Part shown: positions 1 through 4,920 of the stretch, piece by piece
Numbering within the stretch: position 1 is the first letter of the stretch
Layout of the letters: each line of letters opens with the position of its first letter
Assembly (NCBI GenBank): GCA_002399265.1
Contig: DHDG01000047.1
Coordinates: forward strand, 101,384-107,711
DNA length: 6,328 nt
Direction: 5' to 3'
From: Firmicutes bacterium UBA4882
GTDB taxonomy: Bacteria; Bacillota; UBA4882
Position numbers and translations under genes: made by a program
The notes under the pieces: model-generated
Seen by the model: only the letters and a program-made list of their open reading frames with translations
Databases searched by the model: none
What the model was told of the DNA's origin: nothing

Positions 1-337
1 CGCCGGAGCCTTCAGCCATCCTCTTCTCGAGTGCGCGCAGGCGGCGCTCAATAGCCAGTAAATTTTCAAACGCCTTAGCGGTCTCTTCAACAGCATTGCC
101 ACCGGCAATTTCGAGTTGCTGCGAAAGGTATCCAATTTTAATGTTTTTCGCCATGATAATGTTACCGGTATCTTGCTGATCAAGACCCAACGCAATCCGG
201 ATAAGCGTTGTTTTGCCAGCGCCATTCGCACCCACCAGCGCCACGCGTTCGCCCCGCTCAATGCGCAGACTGATGCCATCCAAAACCATTCTGGTGCCAT
301 ATTCTTTTGTGATATTTTCTAGTGTTAATAAGCTCAT
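1..337 (-). CDS. ABC-F family ATPase, N-terminal part (gene runs off the window)
   Basis: Only the first 112 codons are present; the C-terminus lies beyond base 1. The translation begins MSLLTLENITKEYG and has a Walker A motif GANGAGKT at residues 36-43 and a Q-loop region GYLSQQ at 69-74. A charged helical stretch (residues 82-109) follows. There is no membrane segment. Soluble ABC proteins of this layout are ABC-F proteins, which act on the ribosome: some rescue stalled ribosomes, others protect against macrolides, lincosamides, pleuromutilins or similar drugs. The start is ATG at 337-335, with GGAGG at 350-346 and an 8-base spacer. The gene sits behind a leader of about 440 bases with a small upstream frame and a terminator hairpin, which suggests induction by ribosome stalling. 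The ABC-F call is firm; whether it gives drug resistance cannot be told from this fragment, because the interdomain linker is missing. Confidence 0.9.
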   Translation of the reverse strand, partial: MSLLTLENITKEYGTRMVLDGISLRIERGERVALVGANGAGKTTLIRIALGLDQQDTGNIIMAKNIKIGYLSQQLEIAGGNAVEETAKAFENLLAIERRLRALEKRMAEGSG

Positions 338-362
338 GATCATTACCTCCAAATCAAAACAA

Positions 363-410
363 ACCAAAATAAAATAGCCGCTGAGTCGATCGATCGTACT
401 CTGCGGCCAT
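363..410 (-). terminator. Intrinsic terminator (attenuator) just upstream of the ABC-F gene
   Basis: Read on the minus strand, ATGGCCGC (410-403) pairs with GCGGCTAT (381-374) for 8 bp including one G-U. After one A-A mismatch, GAGT pairs with ACTC. The top is closed by CGA/TCG around a TCGA loop, with one bulged A. This makes about 15 pairs. The stem is followed directly by TTTTATTTTGG. It ends 13 bases before the GGAGG of the ABC-F gene and lies inside that gene's own leader, so a conditional (attenuating) role is more likely than simple end-of-gene termination. Confidence 0.75.
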
Positions 411-440
411 GATTAAGCGAAATTAATAGCAGGCATCTGA

Positions 441-596
441 TCACAAGGAAAACGAAGCAAAAAAACGCTGCTTCCCAAGTGTGGATGCAAACTGCGAACA
501 CAAACCAAGCACACAATCACAACGCCATGCGCGAAATAAGAAACCCAACGGTATACCCAACGGCACACCCGACGGGATACAGTAATTAGTATTCAT
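441..596 (-). CDS. Possible 51-aa leader peptide with tetrapeptide repeats
   Basis: A 51-codon frame, ATG at 596-594 and TGA at 443-441, inside the ABC-F leader. The peptide begins MNTNYCIPSGVPLGIPLGF and has a repeated P-(S/L)-G-(V/I/F) unit at residues 8-19, coded by three 12-base repeats. The rest is rich in Cys, Phe and basic residues. There is no clear ribosome binding site (only AGGCG a few bases upstream), and the frame could be extended upstream to a GTG at 653. It may be a second regulatory peptide or chance. Proline-glycine rich nascent chains can slow ribosomes, which would fit attenuation, but this is speculation. Confidence 0.25.
   Translation of the reverse strand: MNTNYCIPSGVPLGIPLGFLFRAWRCDCVLGLCSQFASTLGKQRFFASFSL
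540..575 (-). repeat. Three tandem 12-base repeats in the ABC-F leader
   Basis: On the minus strand the units are CCGTCGGGTGTG (575-564), CCGTTGGGTATA (563-552) and CCGTTGGGTTTC (551-540). The CCGTYGGGT core is kept in all three; the last three bases vary. The unit length is a multiple of three and lies in frame with the 51-codon open frame, giving PSGV-PLGI-PLGF. Confidence 0.8.
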
Positions 597-671
597 TTTT
601 GCGCCTGACGTCGGTGAAAGGGTCTCAGTTACATGGCTCCAAGCAAAGCACACCGACTTTATGCTCTTTGG

Positions 672-731
672 TCAATGCCTGGAGCAGACCCCGCGACCGA
701 ATGCCAGCGCTACCAGAACCCGAGTTTCCAT
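672..731 (-). CDS. 19-aa upstream leader peptide of the ABC-F transcript
   Basis: A small frame, ATG at 731-729 and TGA at 674-672, coding METRVLVALAFGRGVCSRH. A strong ribosome binding site GAAGGAG (746-740) lies 8 bases before the ATG, and the predicted transcription start is about 50 bases upstream. Codons 14-17 form the 5' arm (GGTCTGCTCCA, 690-680) of a long-range helix, so a ribosome on this frame would block that helix. This is the layout of inducible leader peptides of erm and resistance ABC-F genes. The sequence itself is not one I know, and it lacks the IFVI or RLR arrest motifs of known Erm peptides. It could also be a chance frame, but the ribosome binding site and its place in the leader argue for translation. 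Confidence 0.5.
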   Translation of the reverse strand: METRVLVALAFGRGVCSRH

Positions 732-764
732 TGTAATGGCTCCTTCGCGCTTTTAATACCCGCT

Positions 765-839
765 TTAATTCCATAAAGCTAACTCTATTATATGTTGCGC
801 AAACTGCCCCGCCAATGATACAGATTGATTCTTGACCAT
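765..839 (-). CDS. Possible 24-aa ORF with a good ribosome binding site
   Basis: ATG at 839-837, TAA at 767-765; AAGGAG at 855-850 lies 10 bases upstream. The peptide begins MVKNQSVSLAGQFAQHIIEL. It overlaps the TTGGCG/TATAAT promoter predicted for the ABC-F leader, so either the promoter or the frame may be fortuitous, or a second, earlier promoter exists; I saw no convincing one upstream. No homology is recognised. Confidence 0.2.
   Translation of the reverse strand: MVKNQSVSLAGQFAQHIIELALWN
787..815 (-). promoter_or_regulatory. Sigma-A type promoter of the ABC-F leader
   Basis: On the minus strand the -35 box is TTGGCG (815-810, 4 of 6 consensus) and the -10 box is TATAAT (792-787, perfect), separated by exactly 17 bases. 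The transcription start would fall near base 780. Downstream lie the 19-codon frame and then the ABC-F gene. Confidence 0.65.
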
Positions 840-962
840 TCTTTATTAACTCCTTGCATTCTTTACAATTGATCAGGAGCTAATTTTCCGGATTAAATGA
901 TCAAAGCACGAACAAGAATATATTTTGATCCGAAAATGCCAGGCCATGACACAATGTAATAC

Positions 963-993
963 AAAAAATCGGAGAGCCCATCAGGCTCTCCGA
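963..993 (-). terminator. Rho-independent terminator of the tRNA-Arg gene
   Basis: A perfect 10-bp stem (TCGGAGAGCC at 993-984 on the minus strand pairing with 978-969) closes a 5-base loop, followed by six T residues (968-963). It lies 15 bases beyond the tRNA CCA end and would separate tRNA transcription from the ABC-F leader. Confidence 0.9.
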
Positions 994-1008
994 AACCCTT
1001 GTCAAACA

Positions 1009-1085
1009 TGGTGCGCCCGGCAGGATTCGAACCTGCGGCCTTTTGATTCGTAGTCAAACACTCTATCCAACTGAGCTACGGGCGC
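1009..1085 (-). tRNA. tRNA-Arg, anticodon ACG, with encoded CCA
   Basis: The minus strand folds into a full cloverleaf. The 7-bp acceptor stem is GCGCCCG/CGGGCGC, with discriminator A and an encoded CCA (1011-1009). The D stem is GCTC/GAGT. The anticodon stem TTTGA/TCAAA holds the loop CTACGAA, giving anticodon ACG. The T arm is GCAGG-TTCGAAT-CCTGC. ACG is normally read as ICG after A34 deamination by TadA and decodes CGU, CGC and CGA. The gene is 77 bases with CCA. It has its own promoter and terminator and so appears to be a single-gene unit. I saw no duplicated 3' end that would mark an integration site. Confidence 0.97.
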
Positions 1086-1113
1086 TTGTTACACCGCATT
1101 CGGTGCAAATATC

Positions 1114-1142
1114 ATTATAGCATAGGGGTATGGCAATTGCAA
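1114..1142 (-). promoter_or_regulatory. Promoter of tRNA-Arg
   Basis: The -35 box is TTGCAA (1142-1137, 4 of 6) and the -10 box is TATAAT (1119-1114, perfect), with a 17-base spacer. The start would fall near 1107. A small 5-bp inverted repeat (CACCG at 1092-1096, CGGTG at 1101-1105) lies in the short precursor leader before the mature tRNA 5' end at 1085. Confidence 0.75.
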
Positions 1143-1195
1143 ATGGTAATTGACTGCCTGACACTGGTATTTGGCTGCCTATATGCCTATATTTG

Positions 1196-1230
1196 GTCGC
1201 CCTTGCCTAATCAGGCGTGTCGCCCTTGCC
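1196..1230. repeat. 12-bp direct repeat around the end of the Fic pseudogene
   Basis: GTCGCCCTTGCC occurs at 1196-1207 and again at 1219-1230, 11 bases apart. The copies lie on either side of most of the last codons of the Fic pseudogene; its stop codon is at 1209-1207, touching the first copy. A short duplication is the simplest origin. Confidence 0.75.
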
Positions 1231-1880
1231 CATCTCAGGACCGGCCTTCGCGAGGTCTGGATAGAAGTAGGAAACCATCGCAGCGTATCGATCCTGCGAT
1301 GATAAGCAGGTACCCATAAGATAGCCCTTTTCATTTTGATATTCTCTTAAGCCACGGTAGTAAAACAGCTTGTGTTCATGATCAACAATGAAAGGGAGGA
1401 TCTCGTTTTTGAGACACTCCTTAAACATAATGATGCGCCCCATGCGGCCAGCAGTTTTCGAATTTCAGTGCCAACCTTTGCGGGAGAAGTTGCCTCCAGA
1501 TCTCCGACCACATTCGGCCTGGCTTTGTAGTCCCCGATCCGAAACCACTCTTGACGTTCGCCAGAAGTATTTCTTTTAAGCAACCGATGGAATTCCTTGA
1601 TCATTTCCTCCGTCAGTTGCTCGTCAGCATGGGCCAGCATATAGTCAAAACAAGAAAAATGGTTCACTGTTTCAATAATATCGTCAACATTGACCGTTTC
1701 ATCAGGCTCGATATTGATGGTGTTGGTCTCGTAAATGTAGCGGGTTTGTTCCTCGGACAGGCGACTTCCTTCAATCCGGTTGGAATTAAAAGCGAGCTTG
1801 ACCTGGGTCTGATGGTACAGACCGCCTTCGAGCGCCAGCGCTTTTTCTTCCTTTAACCGTTCCAGCAGTCCCTGTTTCAT
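1207..1880 (-). pseudogene. Fic-family protein (AMPylase type), broken by an internal deletion with frameshift
   Basis: The first part (ATG at 1880-1878, GGAAAGAG 9 bases upstream) reads MKQGLLERLKEEKALALEGG and carries SNRIEG at residues 33-38. This fits the (S/T)xxxE(G/N) inhibitory motif of Fic proteins. It continues through residue 145 (EIRKLLA). The second part, in another frame from about 1449, reads GRMGRIIMFKECLKNE and later HKLFYYRGLREY, which follows directly on the catalytic motif HPFxDGNGR in the family. The catalytic His and the stretch between (I estimate 25-30 residues) are gone. Fic enzymes transfer AMP or similar groups to target proteins; this copy cannot. The span of 674 bases is not a multiple of three. 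The gene follows the PAP2 gene by 61 bases. A sequencing error cannot explain the missing motif. Confidence 0.88.
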
Positions 1881-1941
1881 GGTATCACACTCTTTCCAGG
1901 ACCTGTGCTGCCTTCGCACCTGCACTTCGCGATGCAAATCT

Positions 1942-2946
1942 TCACACGCCTATGCTTCGCGCAGGCGTATCGTTCGGCGCATCGGCCACGACCCCGGACA
2001 ACTTCAAGAGCCTGAAGATCAAAGGGGCCACATAGATTCCAAAGATGCTCATCGCCGCATACCGAATCAACCCTGCGATCCCTTCCGCCAAAGTAGCCGG
2101 CTCCGGAGCCCCAACGGTCCCAATGGGATTCGCCAAAAAGCCAGTTGCCGGGATAATGGCCGCCAAGACCGGCTTGAGGCCGATGCGCAATGCCATGATG
2201 CCACCTATCCCAATGACAACCTTTAGTATATGCTTGAGGAAGGTTGCTTTCACGTCAAATTTGACGTATTTGTCTTCCAGGAGCCCGCCGACCAAAAACC
2301 CAATGATAAAACCGACGGATTTGAAGCCATTGATTGTATAATTGAAGGCCACCAAAATCAGCGGCAGCGCCACCGCCAAAGTTAGCGAAAGTCCCCAGGA
2401 CACCTTGAGCTTATGCCTGTTCTTGAGTTTACTGCGCTGATACCACTCAAAGATCAGATGCGCCAGAAATACAACCAGCAAACCAACGACCCATCCGACT
2501 AGCACATCGCTGGGCGAATGCACCGCCAGATAGATGCGCGAGGAGCCTATTAGCAGAAACAACACCACCGCCAGGATCGTAAGCCAGGAGCGTCTGATCC
2601 CGGTGGCTAAGAAAGTCCAGAAAGTGGCGGACCCTTGGGCATGTCCGCTCGGAAAGCCATAGCCTCCGCCTGTTTCGGCGTGCATCGACTCGACAAGGCC
2701 CGGCCATTTTCCCTCCGGACGCGCTATTTTGAAGGCTTGTTTAAGGGCAGTGTTGAGATAGTCCGAGCAAATAACGATCAACCCCAGCCGGAAGCCAAAC
2801 CGCTTGTTGATACACCAAAAGATCACGGTCAACGCCAACAAGTAAAAGTTCTCGCTGCCAACCATGGTTATGTAGTAGGAAATCTTGTCCAGAATTGGGT
2901 TGCGCAAATCCACAAACCACTGAAGGATGGATAGATCCCAGTCCAT
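1942..2946 (-). CDS. PAP2-family membrane phosphatase, 334 aa
   Basis: An integral membrane phosphatase that probably removes phosphate from a lipid such as phosphatidate or undecaprenyl pyrophosphate. All three motifs of the phosphatidic acid phosphatase type 2 family are intact: KX6RP at residues 69-77 (KQAFKIARP), PSGH at 99-102, and SRX5HX3D at 136-147 (S136, R137, H143, D147). H102 and H143 are the expected catalytic pair. Hydrophobic segments cover roughly 31-47, 51-66, 121-135, 147-167, 183-202, 208-224, 237-262 and 290-312. The PAP2 core ends near 167, so about half the protein is an extra hydrophobic region of unknown role. The start is ATG at 2946-2944 with AAAAGGAG 9 bases upstream. 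It is 158 bases downstream of the amidohydrolase gene; shared transcription is possible. The substrate cannot be told. Confidence 0.92.
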   Translation of the reverse strand: MDWDLSILQWFVDLRNPILDKISYYITMVGSENFYLLALTVIFWCINKRFGFRLGLIVICSDYLNTALKQAFKIARPEGKWPGLVESMHAETGGGYGFPSGHAQGSATFWTFLATGIRRSWLTILAVVLFLLIGSSRIYLAVHSPSDVLVGWVVGLLVVFLAHLIFEWYQRSKLKNRHKLKVSWGLSLTLAVALPLILVAFNYTINGFKSVGFIIGFLVGGLLEDKYVKFDVKATFLKHILKVVIGIGGIMALRIGLKPVLAAIIPATGFLANPIGTVGAPEPATLAEGIAGLIRYAAMSIFGIYVAPLIFRLLKLSGVVADAPNDTPARSIGV

Positions 2947-2990
2947 TTTCCCACGCTCCTTTTGATGGTTTTGCTCTCATTCTTTTTTGG

Positions 2991-3064
2991 GATTCTGCTT
3001 TGAGATTCTGCGCTGAGGCCGTTTTTTCCTCTGCGATTCTGCCATTCCACGGTTCTGCCATTCC
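2991..3064. repeat. Cluster of GATTCTGC-type short repeats upstream of the PAP2 gene
   Basis: GATTCTGC occurs on the plus strand at 2991-2998, 3004-3011 and 3035-3042, with a variant GGTTCTGC at 3051-3058. The longer unit TTCTGCCATTCC is present twice, at 3037-3048 and 3053-3064. The cluster fills much of the 158-bp spacer between the amidohydrolase stop and the PAP2 start. It does not look like an intrinsic terminator. Repeated sites could bind a regulator, or this may be a decayed repeat array. Confidence 0.65.
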
Positions 3065-3104
3065 GCCATGTACGTCTTGTGTCCATTTATGCGCTCGACA
3101 GTTC

Positions 3105-4709
3105 CTAGCAGGCAAAGTCGCCGAAAGTCTGCCGCCCTTCCCGGAATGTCGCCAAAACCTTAATATCTTTAATGTTGGCCGGTGCCACCAACCACGGATC
3201 TTCTTTCAGAATGACCAGATCCGCGCGCTTGCCTACTGTAATGCTGCCGCGATCATGTTCCTGAAACGCAAGGCGGGCAGCGTTTTCTGTATAGAGCCGT
3301 ACTGCCTCGGTCACACTCAGGCGTTCGTCGGCGCGAAAATGATTGACAGCGGCGTGGATGCCCAGCAGCGGATCCAGTGGCGTCACTCCGGCATCAGAGC
3401 CGCCAGCCACTAGGACCCCGGCTTCCAACGCGGACTTCAGCGCGTTGCTTCTGGACCATCGTTCCGGGCCAAGTGTGGCCTCATAATCGCCACCCCGTTG
3501 TCCCCAATAGTAGTCAAATGCTGGCTGCATCGCCACGGCCACTCCGAGACGGGCAGCCCGCTCAAAATGATCCGGCCGTGGGATTTCCAGATGCTCGATA
3601 CGGTGCTGATGATCCGACCGCGGATATGCTAGCAAGGCCTTTTCAAAGGATTGCAGCAACATCTCTGCCGAACGATCGCCACCGACATGCATCGAAACTT
3701 GCAGGCCTGCGCGGTGCGCCTTCTCTACGAATTCATCAAGTTCTCCCTGAGAAAAGTAATTGGTGCCAATGCAACCCGGCAGATCACGATAAGGTTCCAT
3801 CATTGCGCCGGTATGGGTTCCGATCGAACCATCCAATGGCACGCATCCGCCGATACGCGGCAGTTCAGCAGCCAGAGCTTTAGCGACCTCTGTCGTTTGC
3901 CAATATAGGACTACATCCACCGGCAGTTCACCATAAGTGATCATGTCCTGCAATACGCGCACGTCCTGATCGCTGAACAGAGGACCGCCTTCCATAGCGT
4001 GAATTGTGGTAATCCCATGCGCCGCCGCTTCCAGGGCTGTGCGCCGCAGTGCCTCATGCCGTACGAGGTCAGAAACCAAGTTCGCCAGTTTATTGCGCGC
4101 CTGGCTGTTCGCTTTGGCAGTCAGGAGGCCGGTAGCCCGCTTGGTCTGCAGATCGCGGTCGACTCCGCCAGGCATGCCGATTGGGAGCCCGCTAGGGGTT
4201 TCAATCCCCACATATTGCAGACATGCGGAGTTGCCGCAACCAGCATGGTATTCCGCGTGGCAAACCCACACAATCCGATCGGGGGCAGCGGCGTCCAGCT
4301 CTGTCCGGGTAGGCATACGCTTTTCGGGTATCGTTGAAGGATCCATTCCGCTGCACCAGACCAATGTACCTTCCGGACACTGCGCAGCGGCGGCGGCGAT
4401 TTTGATGAGCACTTCCTCCAGCGACTTAACTCCGCGCAGGTTTGGGCCGATCAGATCATAACCGTAAGCCGTCATATGAACGTGTGTATCAATAAAGGCC
4501 GGCAGAAGCACTGCTCCCTGTAAGTCAATCACTCTGGCGTCCTGCAGGTTCCGTTCCCGTTCCGGCTCCAGCCGCGATTGCGTCGCTGAGCCGGATTCCG
4601 ATTCCGTCCAGATTGCAGAAATTTGTCCATCTCGAACGGAAAGGGCCCCGTTAACCGGCGCCCTCCCTGGCAATTGTATTTTTCCCCCAACAAAGATGAG
4701 GTCATCCAT
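3105..4709 (-). CDS. Amidohydrolase family 3 (YtcJ-type) metal-dependent hydrolase, 534 aa
   Basis: A soluble enzyme of the amidohydrolase superfamily, expected to hydrolyse an amide or related bond with a bound divalent metal. An N-terminal beta domain (residues 1-70) leads into FIDTHVHMTAYG with the metal-binding H76-x-H78. Family hallmarks follow: LDGSIGTHTG at 292-301, MHVGGDRSAE at 340-349, HRIEHLEI at 369-376 with H373, and GSDAGVTPLDPLLGIHAAV at 437-455 with D439. The C-terminal signature is NAARLAFQEHDRGSITVGKR at 476-495, followed by ADLVIL. The length is normal for the family and no motif is missing. The start is ATG at 4709-4707 with GGAGG 7 bases upstream. No signal peptide is seen. 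Residues 35-55 form a polar, acidic insert in the N-terminal domain. The substrate is unknown; relatives such as NfdA act on N-substituted formamides, but that cannot be transferred by sequence alone. Confidence 0.92.
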   Translation of the reverse strand: MDDLIFVGGKIQLPGRAPVNGALSVRDGQISAIWTESESGSATQSRLEPERERNLQDARVIDLQGAVLLPAFIDTHVHMTAYGYDLIGPNLRGVKSLEEVLIKIAAAAAQCPEGTLVWCSGMDPSTIPEKRMPTRTELDAAAPDRIVWVCHAEYHAGCGNSACLQYVGIETPSGLPIGMPGGVDRDLQTKRATGLLTAKANSQARNKLANLVSDLVRHEALRRTALEAAAHGITTIHAMEGGPLFSDQDVRVLQDMITYGELPVDVVLYWQTTEVAKALAAELPRIGGCVPLDGSIGTHTGAMMEPYRDLPGCIGTNYFSQGELDEFVEKAHRAGLQVSMHVGGDRSAEMLLQSFEKALLAYPRSDHQHRIEHLEIPRPDHFERAARLGVAVAMQPAFDYYWGQRGGDYEATLGPERWSRSNALKSALEAGVLVAGGSDAGVTPLDPLLGIHAAVNHFRADERLSVTEAVRLYTENAARLAFQEHDRGSITVGKRADLVILKEDPWLVAPANIKDIKVLATFREGRQTFGDFAC

Positions 4710-4729
4710 CTAAGAACCTCCATTCAGAA

Positions 4730-4771
4730 CCGCCTAAAAAGTCAGCCTAATGCGCACACAGGCGGGTTTTT
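4730..4771. other. Inverted repeat with alternative pairings before the amidohydrolase gene
   Basis: CCGCCT (4730-4735) pairs with AGGCGG (4760-4765) across a 24-base loop. On the plus strand this is followed by GTTTTTG, like a weak terminator; no plus-strand gene would use it. On the minus strand an internal AGGC (4748-4745) can compete for the same GCCT arm, and the structure ends 9 bases before the GGAGG of the amidohydrolase gene. Confidence 0.35.
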
Positions 4772-4816
4772 GAACACCTCTGTTCCGGCTTTAACGTTCT
4801 AATAATAATTCCACTT

Positions 4817-4826
4817 TGTCCGGACA
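4817..4826. promoter_or_regulatory. Perfect 10-bp palindrome, candidate operator
   Basis: TGTCCGGACA is a perfect palindrome in the 205-bp spacer upstream of the amidohydrolase gene, about 108 bases before its start codon. An AT-rich TATTAT box lies just downstream on the minus strand, but no acceptable -35 box is placed for it. A repressor site is possible; the evidence is only the symmetry and the location. Confidence 0.3.
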
Positions 4827-4845
4827 TATCCTGTTAATAATTGTG

Positions 4846-4884
4846 TATCGGCGCCTTGCGCTTGCGCGATGCAAAGTGCCGATA
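4846..4884. repeat. Inverted repeat downstream of the GNAT gene
   Basis: TATCGGC at 4846-4852 pairs with GCCGATA at 4878-4884 (7 bp). The 25 bases between are GC-rich and self-complementary in part (TTGC/GCAA). It begins about 30 bases after the GNAT stop codon. It lacks a T tract on the minus strand, so it is a poor intrinsic terminator; it could protect an mRNA end. Confidence 0.45.
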
Positions 4885-4890
4885 TCATTG

Positions 4891-4920
4891 TTTCAAACAT
4901 CAGCGTTTCAACCATCAGCC
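4891..4920. repeat. 15-bp tandem duplication across the GNAT stop codon
   Basis: TTTCAAACATCAGCG (4891-4905) is followed at once by TTTCAACCATCAGCC (4906-4920), with two mismatches. The GNAT stop codon (4917-4915) lies in the second copy, and the first copy carries the matching TGA in the same frame just downstream. Confidence 0.7.

Larger units (their letters stand above)
338..780 (-). promoter_or_regulatory. Long 5' leader of the ABC-F gene, candidate ribosome-mediated attenuator
   Basis: About 440 bases separate the predicted transcription start (near 780) from the ABC-F start codon. In order on the minus strand the leader holds: a 19-codon frame with a strong ribosome binding site (731-672); a pair of mutually exclusive helices, 680-690 with 636-641 plus 621-625, versus 651-657 with 610-616; a 51-codon frame with three in-frame 12-base repeats (596-441); and an intrinsic terminator (410-363) 13 bases before the ABC-F GGAGG. 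I did not recognise a T-box, SAM, lysine, cobalamin or c-di-GMP motif. Attenuation by a translated leader is known for ABC-F and erm genes. That it works so here is inference, and I could not find a convincing antiterminator arm that pairs with the terminator. Bases 841-962, upstream of the promoter and before the tRNA terminator, show nothing else I can support. Confidence 0.6.

Noticed and set aside
454..474. Hairpin GAAGCA/TGCTTC in the ABC-F leader as a second terminator
   Set aside because: The stem is only 6 bp, the T run is in the 9-base loop rather than after the stem, and a far better terminator lies downstream at 410-363.
338..780. T-box or metabolite riboswitch in the ABC-F leader
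   Set aside because: No T-box sequence, specifier loop, or conserved core of the common riboswitches was seen; the small frames and competing helices fit ribosome-mediated attenuation better.
1009..1142. tRNA-Arg as an attachment site of an integrated element
   Set aside because: No integrase gene and no second copy of the tRNA 3' end was found in the window.
1551..1856. Plus-strand open frame of about 100 codons across the Fic gene
   Set aside because: It is antisense to well-supported Fic codons, has no recognisable protein features and no ribosome binding site that I could support.
1942..1975. Hairpin at the 3' end of the PAP2 gene as a terminator
   Set aside because: An ACGCCT/AGGCGT stem is present but it lies inside the coding end and has no T tract after it.
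2895..3413. Plus-strand open frame of 172 codons over the PAP2/amidohydrolase junction
   Set aside because: It crosses the spacer repeats and runs antisense to the hydrolase C-terminus; the predicted peptide is Cys- and Phe-rich without family resemblance, as expected for a shadow frame.
4730..4771. Plus-strand intrinsic terminator
   Set aside because: No gene is transcribed on the plus strand here, and the loop of 24 bases on a 6-bp stem is weak.
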